Part shown: positions 1 through 6,885 of the stretch, one piece after another
Layout of the letters: each line of letters opens with the position of its first letter
How positions within the stretch are numbered: position 1 is the first letter of the stretch
The notes under the pieces: model-generated
Seen by the model: only the letters and a program-made list of their open reading frames with translations
What the model was told of the DNA's origin: nothing
Databases searched by the model: none
NCBI GenBank assembly: GCA_900318975.1
Contig: ONMY01000144.1
Span: forward strand, 1 to 9,824
Reading direction: 5' to 3'
Source: an uncultured Bacillota bacterium
GTDB lineage: Bacteria; Bacillota_I; Bacilli_A; Izemoplasmatales; UBA1188
Length of the DNA: 9,824 nucleotides
Translations under genes and position numbers: made by a program

Positions 1-1632
1 GCCGAAGAAAACATGGTTATTTTCTTTATATATGATATATATGCTTTAAAAGAGACATATCCAGATATGGCTAAATTTTCTTTTACTCAATTCCTTACTC
101 GCTCATCAATCATCTCCAATAAAGATAGTTACCTTAAAAGAATGACTGAAAGACTTACTCAGTCTTTCGTTAATAATGCATTTGAAAATGCCTTTAATTA
201 TATCTTCTCTTTCAAATTAGAAGAATTAGAAATTCTTTTAATTGAACTAATAGAAGATTATATGATTTCTAATAAAATCATTGATTATGATGTTGAAAAA
301 TTAAACAAATATCTATTAAAAGAGGATCTCGGAAATGTCTTCATTTCTTCACTCAATATGAAGAAATTCTTATATGATGGAACTGTCAATGTCAACCATA
401 TCACCTATGATTTTTACGACATAGAAGTAAACATCATGGTTGAAATAATTTTAAGAATCAAAAACATACCTCATGAATTTATAAACACAACTTCTAAAGA
501 ATTACCAAAAGATGTTAAATATGATACAATCCTCTATTTCCCACCATATAAATATCCTCTTATTATGAATGAAATTCAAAAAAGAGAAAAATTATCACAA
601 TATGGTTCTGTATCATTTGAATATAGAATGATGTCTAAATACGTTACTCACCTTTCACCTAATGGTGATATGATTGTCTTCGTATCAACTGGTATTTTAA
701 ATAAGACCGCAGACCTCTACTACAAAAAGAGAATCATCGAAAAAGAGATGTTAAAGCTCATCATCGAACTTCCTCGTCTTCAAATCATTCCATTTCCTCT
801 TTCTATGGCAGTCCTCGGAAATACCAAAGAAAAGGATGTAACTATATCTGATGCAAGAAAATTTGCCCAAAACATAAGACGTGGAATCAACTTCGATTCT
901 GATAAAATCATTCGTGCTCTTTCTGGTCAAATTGAAGGTGCAGTTTCAATCATGGATTATGAATACATTAAAAAACATGATTATGACTTCACACCTCATA
1001 GATTTATAGAATCAATTCAGACAAACTTCATTAACCCAACTCCACTAAAAGATGTTACAGAATCTATTTTTAGAGGATTCCAAATCCCATCAGAACTATT
1101 AGATGAATGTGTTAGTGAAGAAAAAACAAAAATTAAACTTTTAACTCTTTCAGATATCGATGATGGATATGTCATTAAAGATTCTCTTCAATCTTTAAAA
1201 TATGTCGATAGAAGAATGGAACATTATAAACTAAAAGATGGAGATTTAGTAATAAGCTGTAAGGGAAAAGCTTTCAAGACTGCAGTAATAAATATTCCAT
1301 ACAATGAAACATATATTTCAACTGGATCTATTATCGTAATTAGAGTAAAAGAAGATTTAATTGATTCAACATATCTTAAAGTCTTCCTAGATTCACTTGA
1401 AGGAATAGAAGCCCTCAAAAGCATTCAAACAGGTGCATCTATCCTATCACTTAATCCTACAAAACTTCAAAACGTTATAGTTCCACTTCCATCTCTTTCT
1501 CGTCAATCAACAATCGCATCATCTTATAAATATAAACTTCAAGAAATCCAAGAAGTAAGAGCTGCAGAAAAAGAGATGAGAGAAAAATTCGAAAAGAAAT
1601 ATAAGAATAGTTTCTTATCATTATTGGTGTAG
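1..1632 (+). CDS. Degenerate HsdM-HsdS fusion (type I methylase-like and specificity domains), 5' partial
   Basis: The reading frame is open from base 1, so the true start lies upstream; the first ATG in view is at 13 (numbering below is from it). Residues about 100-300 follow the HsdM N6-adenine methylase layout. Where motif I (DPACGSGG-type, SAM binding) should be, residues 109-120 read VFISSLNMKKFL. Where motif IV (NPPY/F) should be, residues 171-179 read DTILYFPPY, with Phe in place of the catalytic Asn. Residues about 342-500 look like one HsdS target-recognition domain (GDLVISCKGKAFKTAVI near 410; PLPSLSRQ near 491), followed by a charged helical tail (505-530). By inference it binds DNA or acts as a scaffold and does not methylate. 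No restriction subunit is visible. The stop lies 4 bp before rluB, so the two are probably co-transcribed. The family role is unknown to me; the HsdM/HsdS resemblance is fairly secure, the loss of catalysis is inferred. Confidence 0.75.
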   Translation, partial: AEENMVIFFIYDIYALKETYPDMAKFSFTQFLTRSSIISNKDSYLKRMTERLTQSFVNNAFENAFNYIFSFKLEELEILLIELIEDYMISNKIIDYDVEKLNKYLLKEDLGNVFISSLNMKKFLYDGTVNVNHITYDFYDIEVNIMVEIILRIKNIPHEFINTTSKELPKDVKYDTILYFPPYKYPLIMNEIQKREKLSQYGSVSFEYRMMSKYVTHLSPNGDMIVFVSTGILNKTADLYYKKRIIEKEMLKLIIELPRLQIIPFPLSMAVLGNTKEKDVTISDARKFAQNIRRGINFDSDKIIRALSGQIEGAVSIMDYEYIKKHDYDFTPHRFIESIQTNFINPTPLKDVTESIFRGFQIPSELLDECVSEEKTKIKLLTLSDIDDGYVIKDSLQSLKYVDRRMEHYKLKDGDLVISCKGKAFKTAVINIPYNETYISTGSIIVIRVKEDLIDSTYLKVFLDSLEGIEALKSIQTGASILSLNPTKLQNVIVPLPSLSRQSTIASSYKYKLQEIQEVRAAEKEMREKFEKKYKNSFLSLLV

Positions 1633-1636
1633 CACT

Positions 1637-2371
1637 ATGGAAGAAAGACTTCAAAAATACATTAGCGCATCAGGGCTAATGTCTAGAAGAGAAGCTGAAG
1701 ATGCGATAAGAAATGGTGATGTCAAAGTTAATGGTAAAGTCATCACTGAACTAGGATTTAAAGTAAATGATGATGATATAGTCGAAGTAGACGGTGAAAA
1801 ACTTAAGAGGCAAGAAAACAAAGTCTACTATATGTTAAATAAACCAACTGGATACATATCAACTACTAAAGATGATAAGGGAAGAAAAACAGTTCTATCA
1901 CTAGTTAGTGGAATAGATGAAAGAGTATATCCTGTTGGAAGACTTGACTATGATACATCTGGTTTAATTCTTCTTACAAATGATTCAGCCTTTAAAAACT
2001 CAATTGAAAAACCAGAATATGAAATAGAAAAAGAATATCACGTTAAAATAGAAGGCTTACTTAGAAAAGAAGAATCAAAAAGAGTTGAAAGAGGAATCGA
2101 TTTAGTAGATTATAAAACAAAACCTGCAAGAATATTAAACGTTGAATATAACGATTTAAAGACTGCGACAACTCTTGATATCATAATTAGAGAAGGAAAA
2201 AATAGGGAGATAAGAAATATCTTTTCAAGCATTAACCACAAAGTAAAATCCCTAAAAAGAATTAGAATCGGTAATCTTAGACTAGATATCGCTGAGGGAA
2301 AATATCGCCCTTTAAAGCCACACGAAGTAAAATTATTAAAATTACTTGCCCTCGGAAAAATTAAGAAGTAA
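1637..2371 (+). CDS. rluB: 23S rRNA pseudouridine synthase, RluB/RsuA family
   Basis: This 244-residue protein has the usual family length. An N-terminal S4 RNA-binding domain (residues 2-60, starting RLQKYISASGLMSRREAE) is followed by the RsuA/RluB/RluE catalytic domain. The signature GRLDYDTSGLILLTND lies at 101-116, and D104 is the expected catalytic aspartate that attacks the target uridine. A second conserved block, IREGKNREIRNIF, lies around 184-196. Family knowledge: RluB makes one pseudouridine in the peptidyl-transferase region of 23S rRNA (U2605 in E. coli). The start is the only ATG ahead of the S4 domain; the ribosome site before it is weak (GGTG), as fits translational coupling to the gene 4 bp upstream. 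It is followed by cmk, as in many Bacillota. RsuA-type 16S specificity cannot be fully excluded, but the S4-domain form and the neighbourhood favour RluB. Confidence 0.92.
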   Translation: MEERLQKYISASGLMSRREAEDAIRNGDVKVNGKVITELGFKVNDDDIVEVDGEKLKRQENKVYYMLNKPTGYISTTKDDKGRKTVLSLVSGIDERVYPVGRLDYDTSGLILLTNDSAFKNSIEKPEYEIEKEYHVKIEGLLRKEESKRVERGIDLVDYKTKPARILNVEYNDLKTATTLDIIIREGKNREIRNIFSSINHKVKSLKRIRIGNLRLDIAEGKYRPLKPHEVKLLKLLALGKIKK

Positions 2372-2424
2372 TCCATACTTTTTAATCCTTAATATAAAAA
2401 AAATAATAATTTTTTTAAATATTA

Positions 2425-2433
2425 TGATATAAT
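2425..2433 (+). promoter_or_regulatory. Extended -10 promoter for cmk
   Basis: A perfect TATAAT (2428-2433) is preceded by TG one base upstream (2425-2426), which is the extended -10 form. The region 17 bases upstream is A/T-only and holds no good -35 box, as extended -10 promoters tolerate. It lies 21 bases before the cmk start. The cmk Shine-Dalgarno (AGGAAGG, 2442-2448) follows, so the leader would be short. It probably drives cmk and the overlapping S1 gene separately from rluB. Confidence 0.65.
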
Positions 2434-2454
2434 AACGACTTAGGAAGGTAAGTT

Positions 2455-3120
2455 ATGAAGTACCAAGCAATCGCAATAGACGGACCTGCAGGAAGCGGAA
2501 AATCAACTGTCGCAAAAATAATCGCTAAAAACTTAGGTTTCACATACATAGACACAGGTGCTATGTATAGAGCTATAACCCTTAAAGCTTTAAATCTTAA
2601 GATTAAAGATTTAGCTGATGAAGCGAACTATGACTTCATAAAATCCACAACCCTTGATTTCGTCGATTCAAAAATGACAATGGATGGAATCGACGTATCA
2701 AAAGAGATCAGAACTGAAGAAATCGTTAAGAACGTATCTTTAGTATCATCACTAAAATACGTAAGAGTTGAACTAGTAGAACTTCAAAGACAAATGGCAA
2801 AAAGGGCTAATGTCGTAATGGATGGAAGAGATATTGGTACAAATGTTCTAACAGATGCTGATCTTAAAATATTCTTAACTGCCACAGTCGATGTAAGGGC
2901 AGAAAGGAGATATCTCGAACAAAAAGAAAAAGGAATAAGCGATATGACTTTTGAAGAAGTTAAAGCTGACCTAATTAGAAGAGATACCTATGATTCGACA
3001 AGAAAACATAATCCACTAAGAAAAGCTGAAGATGCAATCGAACTCGATACATCTGGCTTATCTATAGAAGAAGTAGTAAACAAAATAACGCATTTATTTA
3101 AGGAGCTTAAACATGAGTAA
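2455..3120 (+). CDS. cmk: Cytidylate kinase
   Basis: This 221-residue protein phosphorylates CMP and dCMP to the diphosphates with ATP, in cytosolic pyrimidine salvage and RNA-precursor recycling. The P-loop GPAGSGKST is at 10-18. The nucleotide-monophosphate-binding region includes YIDTGAMYRA (31-40) and the block MDGRDIGTNVLTDADLK (122-138). The lid region carries RDTYDSTRKHNPL (176-188), where the family usually has APL at the end. The start has a good Shine-Dalgarno (AGGAAGG) six bases upstream and its own extended -10 promoter. The last 8 bases overlap the S1-domain gene. The cmk-rpsA pairing is very widespread in bacteria and suggests translational coupling of the two. Confidence 0.96.
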   Translation: MKYQAIAIDGPAGSGKSTVAKIIAKNLGFTYIDTGAMYRAITLKALNLKIKDLADEANYDFIKSTTLDFVDSKMTMDGIDVSKEIRTEEIVKNVSLVSSLKYVRVELVELQRQMAKRANVVMDGRDIGTNVLTDADLKIFLTATVDVRAERRYLEQKEKGISDMTFEEVKADLIRRDTYDSTRKHNPLRKAEDAIELDTSGLSIEEVVNKITHLFKELKHE

Positions 3121-4468
3121 TTTAAGAGTTGGTAACATCGTTACCGGAACAGTCATTGTAGTTGAGGATAACCTCGCATACATTGGCGTTGGAGGAAAAT
3201 CTGAAGGTCGTATGTATTTGGAGTACTTTACATCTAATAAAGAGGTAAAGTCTTTAAAGGGCATTCTAAAGGAGGGAGATCAGATTAGAGTTCAAGTATC
3301 TAAAATTACTGATGGGCTAATTCTTCTTTCACGCCTTGAGATGGAAGAAAAAGAAAGAAGAGACAAAGTTGTTCGTAAAGTTATGAACAAGAAACCATTT
3401 ACTGCAAAAGTAACTGGCAAAAACAAAAACAATGAATATCTACTAGACAAGGATGGAGTAAACGTAATCCTCCCAGAAAACTATGTAGACTTAGACCCAG
3501 AATTCGATAAAGATTCAATTATCGGTACTGAACAAAGGGTTGTATTTGTGAAGAGTGATACAGATGATAGAGGAAGAACAAGACTCATCGTTTCAAGAAA
3601 ACAAATCCAATACAATGAAGAAAGAAAAGCTAAAGAAGAAGAATTCAATTCAATTAATGTTGGTGATGTACTAGAAGGTACAGTATCAAGAATCACTGAA
3701 TTCGGTGCATTCATCCGTTTCAATAAGATTGAAGGACTTTGCCATCTATCTGAAATCTCTCATTATAGAACTAAAGATCCAAATGAATTCTTAACTGTTG
3801 GTCAAACTGTTAAAGTTAAAGTATTAAAGAAAGGTGAATCAAAGATTCACTTATCAATCAAAGCTTTAGAAAAGACTCCATGGGAATTATTCTGTGAAGC
3901 TCATAAAGTTGGTGATGTACTAAACTGTACAATCGTTAAGAAGAGTGATAAATATATGTTATGTTCTCCAGAAAGAGATATCATGGGTATTCTAAATCAA
4001 AGTGATTATTCATGGAATATCGATGATAACTTCGCTGGAACTGTTGAAGAAGGCGATAAAGTTGATCTTCAAATCACATATATGGATAAAGAAAAGAATA
4101 GAATGACTTTATCTAAGAAACATCTTGAATACAACCCATGGCAAGATGTTCATCTAAAGATGCATGAAATCGTAAGTGGTACAGTTGATAGATTCACAAA
4201 CACTGGCGCAATCATCAAGGTTGGCAATGTTGAAGGTTTCCTCTCAAATAGAGATGCTAGTGAAACTGGAAAACCAGCTCAAGAAGTTTTAAAGATTGGT
4301 GATGTAGTAAATGCTGAGGTTATGGCAGTTAACCCACAAAGATGGTTACTCACTCTCTCAATCCGTTCAATTGAAGAAGCTAAGACAAGAGAATACGTTA
4401 ATAAATATATTGATGAAAACGTATCATCTTCATCTTCAATCGAAGATTTACTAAAAGATAAAGAATAA
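3113..4468 (+). CDS. rpsA: S1 RNA-binding protein, 30S ribosomal protein S1-like, five S1 domains
   Basis: This 451-residue protein is made of five tandem S1 (OB-fold) RNA-binding domains at about residues 5-75, 94-167, 182-252, 265-336 and 350-420. The third is the most canonical (GTVSRITEFGAFIRFNKIEG near 189-208); the first, second and fourth are more divergent. A short Ser-rich acidic tail ends the protein. The start ATG lies inside the end of cmk (8-base overlap), with AAGGAG at 3100-3105 placed correctly. S1 in Proteobacteria has six domains and helps structured mRNAs onto the 30S subunit. In Bacillota the homologues (YpfD-type) are usually shorter, about four domains, and their ribosomal role is less certain. 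The position after cmk supports the rpsA/ypfD assignment. A hairpin right after the stop may end or attenuate transcription. Confidence 0.9.
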   Translation: MSNLRVGNIVTGTVIVVEDNLAYIGVGGKSEGRMYLEYFTSNKEVKSLKGILKEGDQIRVQVSKITDGLILLSRLEMEEKERRDKVVRKVMNKKPFTAKVTGKNKNNEYLLDKDGVNVILPENYVDLDPEFDKDSIIGTEQRVVFVKSDTDDRGRTRLIVSRKQIQYNEERKAKEEEFNSINVGDVLEGTVSRITEFGAFIRFNKIEGLCHLSEISHYRTKDPNEFLTVGQTVKVKVLKKGESKIHLSIKALEKTPWELFCEAHKVGDVLNCTIVKKSDKYMLCSPERDIMGILNQSDYSWNIDDNFAGTVEEGDKVDLQITYMDKEKNRMTLSKKHLEYNPWQDVHLKMHEIVSGTVDRFTNTGAIIKVGNVEGFLSNRDASETGKPAQEVLKIGDVVNAEVMAVNPQRWLLTLSIRSIEEAKTREYVNKYIDENVSSSSSIEDLLKDKE

Positions 4469-4470
4469 TA

Positions 4471-4501
4471 AATAAGAAAGGCCCTAAGGCCTTTTCTTAT
4501 T
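4471..4501 (+). terminator. Hairpin after the S1 gene, terminator or attenuator before der
   Basis: The left arm 4471-4483 (AATAAGAAAGGCC) pairs with the right arm 4488-4501 (GGCCTTTTCTTATT) around a CTAA loop, with one extra T in the right arm. The core GGCC/GGCC plus A/T pairs leaves TTTTCTT directly after the GC part, as in an intrinsic terminator. It ends only 5 bases before the der Shine-Dalgarno (AGGAG, 4506-4510), and no promoter is visible between them. Partial read-through into der is therefore likely. Confidence 0.7.
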
Positions 4502-4519
4502 CTATAGGAGAAATATTAT

Positions 4520-5830
4520 ATGCTTCCAGTAGTCGCAGTTGTCGGAAGACCAAACGTAGGAAAAAGCCAAATATTTAATAGAATAGTTGGAACTCGTCAA
4601 TCAATAGTTGATGATTTTTATGGTCTTACAAGAGATAGAATCTATCAAGAAGCTGAATGGAATACAAGAAGATTTAAAATAATCGATACTGGTGGCATAG
4701 AAATCGAAAACACAACATTCCAAAAAGAAATCCAAGCCCAAGTAGAAATCGCCATTAAAGAAGCTCATGTCATCATCTTTGTCCTTGATATTAGAACTCC
4801 TATTTCTGATGATGATCTTAAAATATCTAAACTTTTAAGAGATTCTAAAAAACCAGTAGTAGTCGCTCTAAACAAAGCTGACAACCAAGATTTAATGATG
4901 AATATGTACGATTTCTATACTCTTGGATTTGATGAAATGTTTCCTGTTTCTGGAATACATTCTATTGGAATTGGTGATATGCTAGATGCAGTTATCTCTC
5001 ATTTTCCAAAAGTAATAGATGATCCACTCAAAGACGATGATTCAATAAAAATCGCAATTATTGGAAGACCTAACGTTGGAAAATCATCTCTAACAAATGC
5101 CCTATTAAATAAAGAAAGAGTAATCGTATCAAACATGGAAGGCACTACCACAGATTCCATTGATACAACATTTATTAAAGATGATAAGAAATATACAATA
5201 ATAGATACTGCCGGAATGCGAAAGAAAGGTAAGATCTTTGAATCTATTGAAAAATATAGTGTCTTAAGAGCGTATGAAGCAATAGAAAGAGCGAACATCT
5301 GCTTAATAGTAATTGATGCTGAGCGTGGTATCTTAGAAAACGATACTCATATCGCAGGATATGCAAAAGATGCTGGAAAAGGACTCATCCTAATAATCAA
5401 TAAATGGGATTTAATCAAAAAAGATCAAAACACCATGAATGAATGGACAAAAAAGGTAAAAGATGAATTTAGATTCATAGACTATGCTCCAATAATCTTT
5501 GTATCATCTTTAACAAAACAAAGAGTATCTACAATCTTCCCAGTAATAGATACAGTATATGAAAACATCAATAAGCGCATTAAAACTGCCCTTATTAATG
5601 ATTGCATAATTGATGCAGTACTCTTAAATGAACCAAAAGAATATAAAGGAGTACAACTCAAGATCTATTACACATCACAGGTTGCAGTTAACCCTCCAAC
5701 ATTCGTTCTTTTCGTAAATGATACTGAATGTATCCATTTCTCATATTATCGTTATTTAGAAAACAAAATCAGAGAATCCTTTGATTTTACAGGTACACCA
5801 ATCAAATTAATTTTGAGAAAAAGAGAATAA
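4520..5830 (+). CDS. der: Ribosome biogenesis GTPase Der (EngA)
   Basis: This 436-residue protein is an essential double GTPase that acts in late 50S subunit assembly. The first G domain has G1 GRPNVGKS (9-16), G3 DTGG (56-59) and G4 NKAD (118-121). The second has G1 GRPNVGKS (182-189), G3 DTAG (229-232), G4 NKWD (294-297) and G5 SSL (329-331). The remaining C-terminal ~90 residues form the KH-like RNA-binding domain. The length matches the family. Some usually conserved positions differ: Q17 follows the first P-loop Ser (usually Thr), DDFYGLTRDR replaces the usual PGVTRDR-type switch, and the second switch reads EGTTTDSID where GTTRDSID is normal. Core nucleotide-binding residues are all present, so activity is expected. 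The start has AGGAG nine bases upstream. Transcription may depend on read-through from the S1 gene. Confidence 0.97.
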   Translation: MLPVVAVVGRPNVGKSQIFNRIVGTRQSIVDDFYGLTRDRIYQEAEWNTRRFKIIDTGGIEIENTTFQKEIQAQVEIAIKEAHVIIFVLDIRTPISDDDLKISKLLRDSKKPVVVALNKADNQDLMMNMYDFYTLGFDEMFPVSGIHSIGIGDMLDAVISHFPKVIDDPLKDDDSIKIAIIGRPNVGKSSLTNALLNKERVIVSNMEGTTTDSIDTTFIKDDKKYTIIDTAGMRKKGKIFESIEKYSVLRAYEAIERANICLIVIDAERGILENDTHIAGYAKDAGKGLILIINKWDLIKKDQNTMNEWTKKVKDEFRFIDYAPIIFVSSLTKQRVSTIFPVIDTVYENINKRIKTALINDCIIDAVLLNEPKEYKGVQLKIYYTSQVAVNPPTFVLFVNDTECIHFSYYRYLENKIRESFDFTGTPIKLILRKRE

Positions 5831-5834
5831 GATA

Positions 5835-5863
5835 TTGATTTTTACAACTTTTTTATTTATAAT
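5835..5863 (+). promoter_or_regulatory. Sigma-A-type promoter for hup
   Basis: TTGATT (5835-5840) and a perfect TATAAT (5858-5863) are separated by 17 bases, the optimum for the housekeeping sigma factor. It begins 4 bases after the der stop codon. The predicted transcript start near 5870 leaves a leader of under 20 bases that carries AAGGAG (5875-5880), seven bases before the hup ATG. It gives hup expression independent of der. Confidence 0.75.
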
Positions 5864-5887
5864 CAAGACAAAGCAAGGAGTTTTAAT

Positions 5888-6160
5888 ATGAACAAAGTAG
5901 AAATCGTAGCAAGTCTAGCAGAACGCACTGGTCTTACTAAACAAGAAGCAGAAAAAGCATTTGACAACTTATTTGATATTTTAATTGAATCTCTTGCAGA
6001 AGGAGAAAAAGTTGTCGTATCTGGATTTGGAACTTTTGAAGTTAAGGAGAGAAAGGCTCGTGAAGGCCATGATCCAAGAACTAAAGAAGTTATCCATATT
6101 CCACCAATCAAAGCTGCAACTTTTAAACCTGGAAAAGTTTTAAAAGAAAAAGTAAGATAA
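5888..6160 (+). CDS. hup: HU family DNA-binding protein
   Basis: This 90-residue protein is exactly HU length. HU acts as a dimer that bends DNA and compacts the nucleoid. Residues 1-40 form the helical dimerisation part. The HU/IHF signature follows, with GFGTFEVKERKAREGHDP near 46-63. Residues about 53-75 form the flexible DNA-binding arm, whose conserved tip proline lies in DP (usually NP), with GHDP where GRNP is common. FKPGK closes the family pattern. It has its own near-consensus promoter and ends in a strong intrinsic terminator, so it is a single-gene unit. This is normal for an abundant protein. IHF is unlikely, because the organism type and single copy here point to HU. Confidence 0.96.
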   Translation: MNKVEIVASLAERTGLTKQEAEKAFDNLFDILIESLAEGEKVVVSGFGTFEVKERKAREGHDPRTKEVIHIPPIKAATFKPGKVLKEKVR

Positions 6161-6181
6161 CTATTAAATTAATATCAATAT

Positions 6182-6217
6182 ATCAAAACGTCATTTCAAT
6201 ATGACGTTTTGATTTTT
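6182..6217 (+). terminator. Intrinsic terminator of hup
   Basis: A perfect 13-bp stem pairs 6182-6194 (ATCAAAACGTCAT) with 6201-6213 (ATGACGTTTTGAT) around a 6-base loop, and runs into TTTTT (6213-6217). No A-run precedes it, so it works mainly on the + strand. It lies 21 bases after the hup stop and insulates efp. Confidence 0.9.
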
Positions 6218-6238
6218 ATATTAAGATATCTTATTTTA

Positions 6239-6267
6239 TTGACATATACTAATAAAATTAGTAAAAT
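6239..6267 (+). promoter_or_regulatory. Sigma-A-type promoter of efp with an inverted repeat in its spacer
   Basis: A perfect TTGACA (6239-6244) and TAAAAT (6262-6267) are spaced by 17 bases, close to consensus. The transcript should begin near 6274, giving a leader of about 30 bases with GAGGT (6289-6293) before the efp ATG. Between the two boxes, and just overlapping the -10, lies TACTAAT-AAA-ATTAGTA (6247-6263), a perfect 7-bp inverted repeat. It could be an operator, or chance in AT-rich DNA. Confidence 0.8.
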
Positions 6268-6302
6268 AAAAAAGTAATAAAAAGAAGTGAGGTAAAATTT
6301 TT

Positions 6303-6860
6303 ATGCCAATTGAAGCTGGAGATTTCAAAACTGGACTAACAATACTTTTAGATGGTGAAATCTATCAAGTACTAGATTTCCTACATGTAAAACCTGGAAA
6401 AGGAGCTGCCTTCTTAAGAACTAAACTTAAAAACTTAAGAACTGGTGCTATTATGGAACAAAGTTTTAATACTACTACTAGATTTGATCAAGCTATTATT
6501 GAAAAGAGAGATTTACAATATTCATATAATGCTGATGGTTTTTACTTCTTCATGGATATGGAATCATTCGAAATGTATCAATTAAGCGATGAACAAGTAG
6601 GCTTTTCTAAAAACTTTATAGTAGATGGTCAAATTGTATCTGCAAAATTCTTCGAAGACGAAATCTTATCATTAGATTTACCAGAAAGAATGGCTCTTAC
6701 AATCGTTGATACCACCGACCCTGTAAGTGGCGCATCTTCAAATGATACAAAAGAAGCGTGGACTGAAACTGGACTCATGGTAAGAGTTCCAATGTTCATT
6801 AAGAAGGGTGAAAAAATCCTTGTCTATACTTCTGATGGAAAATATTGGGGAAGAGCTTAA
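6303..6860 (+). CDS. efp: Translation elongation factor P
   Basis: This 185-residue protein has the standard EF-P length. EF-P enters the ribosomal E site and rescues ribosomes stalled on polyproline stretches. The N-terminal KOW-like domain carries the loop HVKPGKGAAF (28-37), with K33 at the tip. The equivalent Lys (K32 in B. subtilis) carries 5-aminopentanol, while E. coli beta-lysylates its own. The loop and the following KLKNLRTGAI are of the Bacillus type. Two OB-fold domains follow, ending VPMFIKKGEKILVYTSDGKYWGR. The stretch SGASSNDTKEAWTETG in the last domain departs from the usual KPATLETG-type sequence but keeps the ETG core. It has its own strong promoter, and the end of the gene forms half of a terminator stem. 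Downstream SDR and YnbB-like genes suggest an aminopentanol-type modification of K33 (inference). Confidence 0.97.
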   Translation: MPIEAGDFKTGLTILLDGEIYQVLDFLHVKPGKGAAFLRTKLKNLRTGAIMEQSFNTTTRFDQAIIEKRDLQYSYNADGFYFFMDMESFEMYQLSDEQVGFSKNFIVDGQIVSAKFFEDEILSLDLPERMALTIVDTTDPVSGASSNDTKEAWTETGLMVRVPMFIKKGEKILVYTSDGKYWGRA

Positions 6861-6873
6861 CAAGCTCTTTTTT
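6851..6873 (+). terminator. Intrinsic terminator overlapping the efp stop codon
   Basis: AAGAGCTT (6851-6858) pairs with AAGCTCTT (6862-6869) around an AAC loop, and the stem runs into six T (6868-6873). The left arm includes the last sense codons of efp, and the stop codon sits in the stem-loop. It lies 12 bases before the next start codon, so it probably limits but need not abolish transcription into the CYTH and SDR genes. Confidence 0.8.
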
Positions 6874-6885
6874 CATATCTATATC

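Noticed and set aside
1..1632. Reading this gene as an active type I restriction-modification system
   Set aside because: Both the SAM-binding and NPPY motifs are lost and no restriction (HsdR) gene lies downstream; upstream is not visible, so only the degenerate fusion is claimed.
2361..2385. AT-rich inverted repeat over the rluB stop codon (10-bp stem with one G-T pair)
   Set aside because: The stem is almost all A-T, has no T-run after it and would be weak; not a convincing terminator.
6820..6848. Possible promoter TTGTCT-17-TATTGG inside efp for the CYTH and SDR genes
   Set aside because: Only 4 of 6 and 3 of 6 consensus matches, with the -10 box lacking its key final T; such matches are common by chance.
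6808..6885. Upstream extension of the CYTH reading frame from ATG 6808
   Set aside because: It lies inside the end of efp and the terminator hairpin; the CYTH signature starts right after ATG 6886, which fits the family N terminus.
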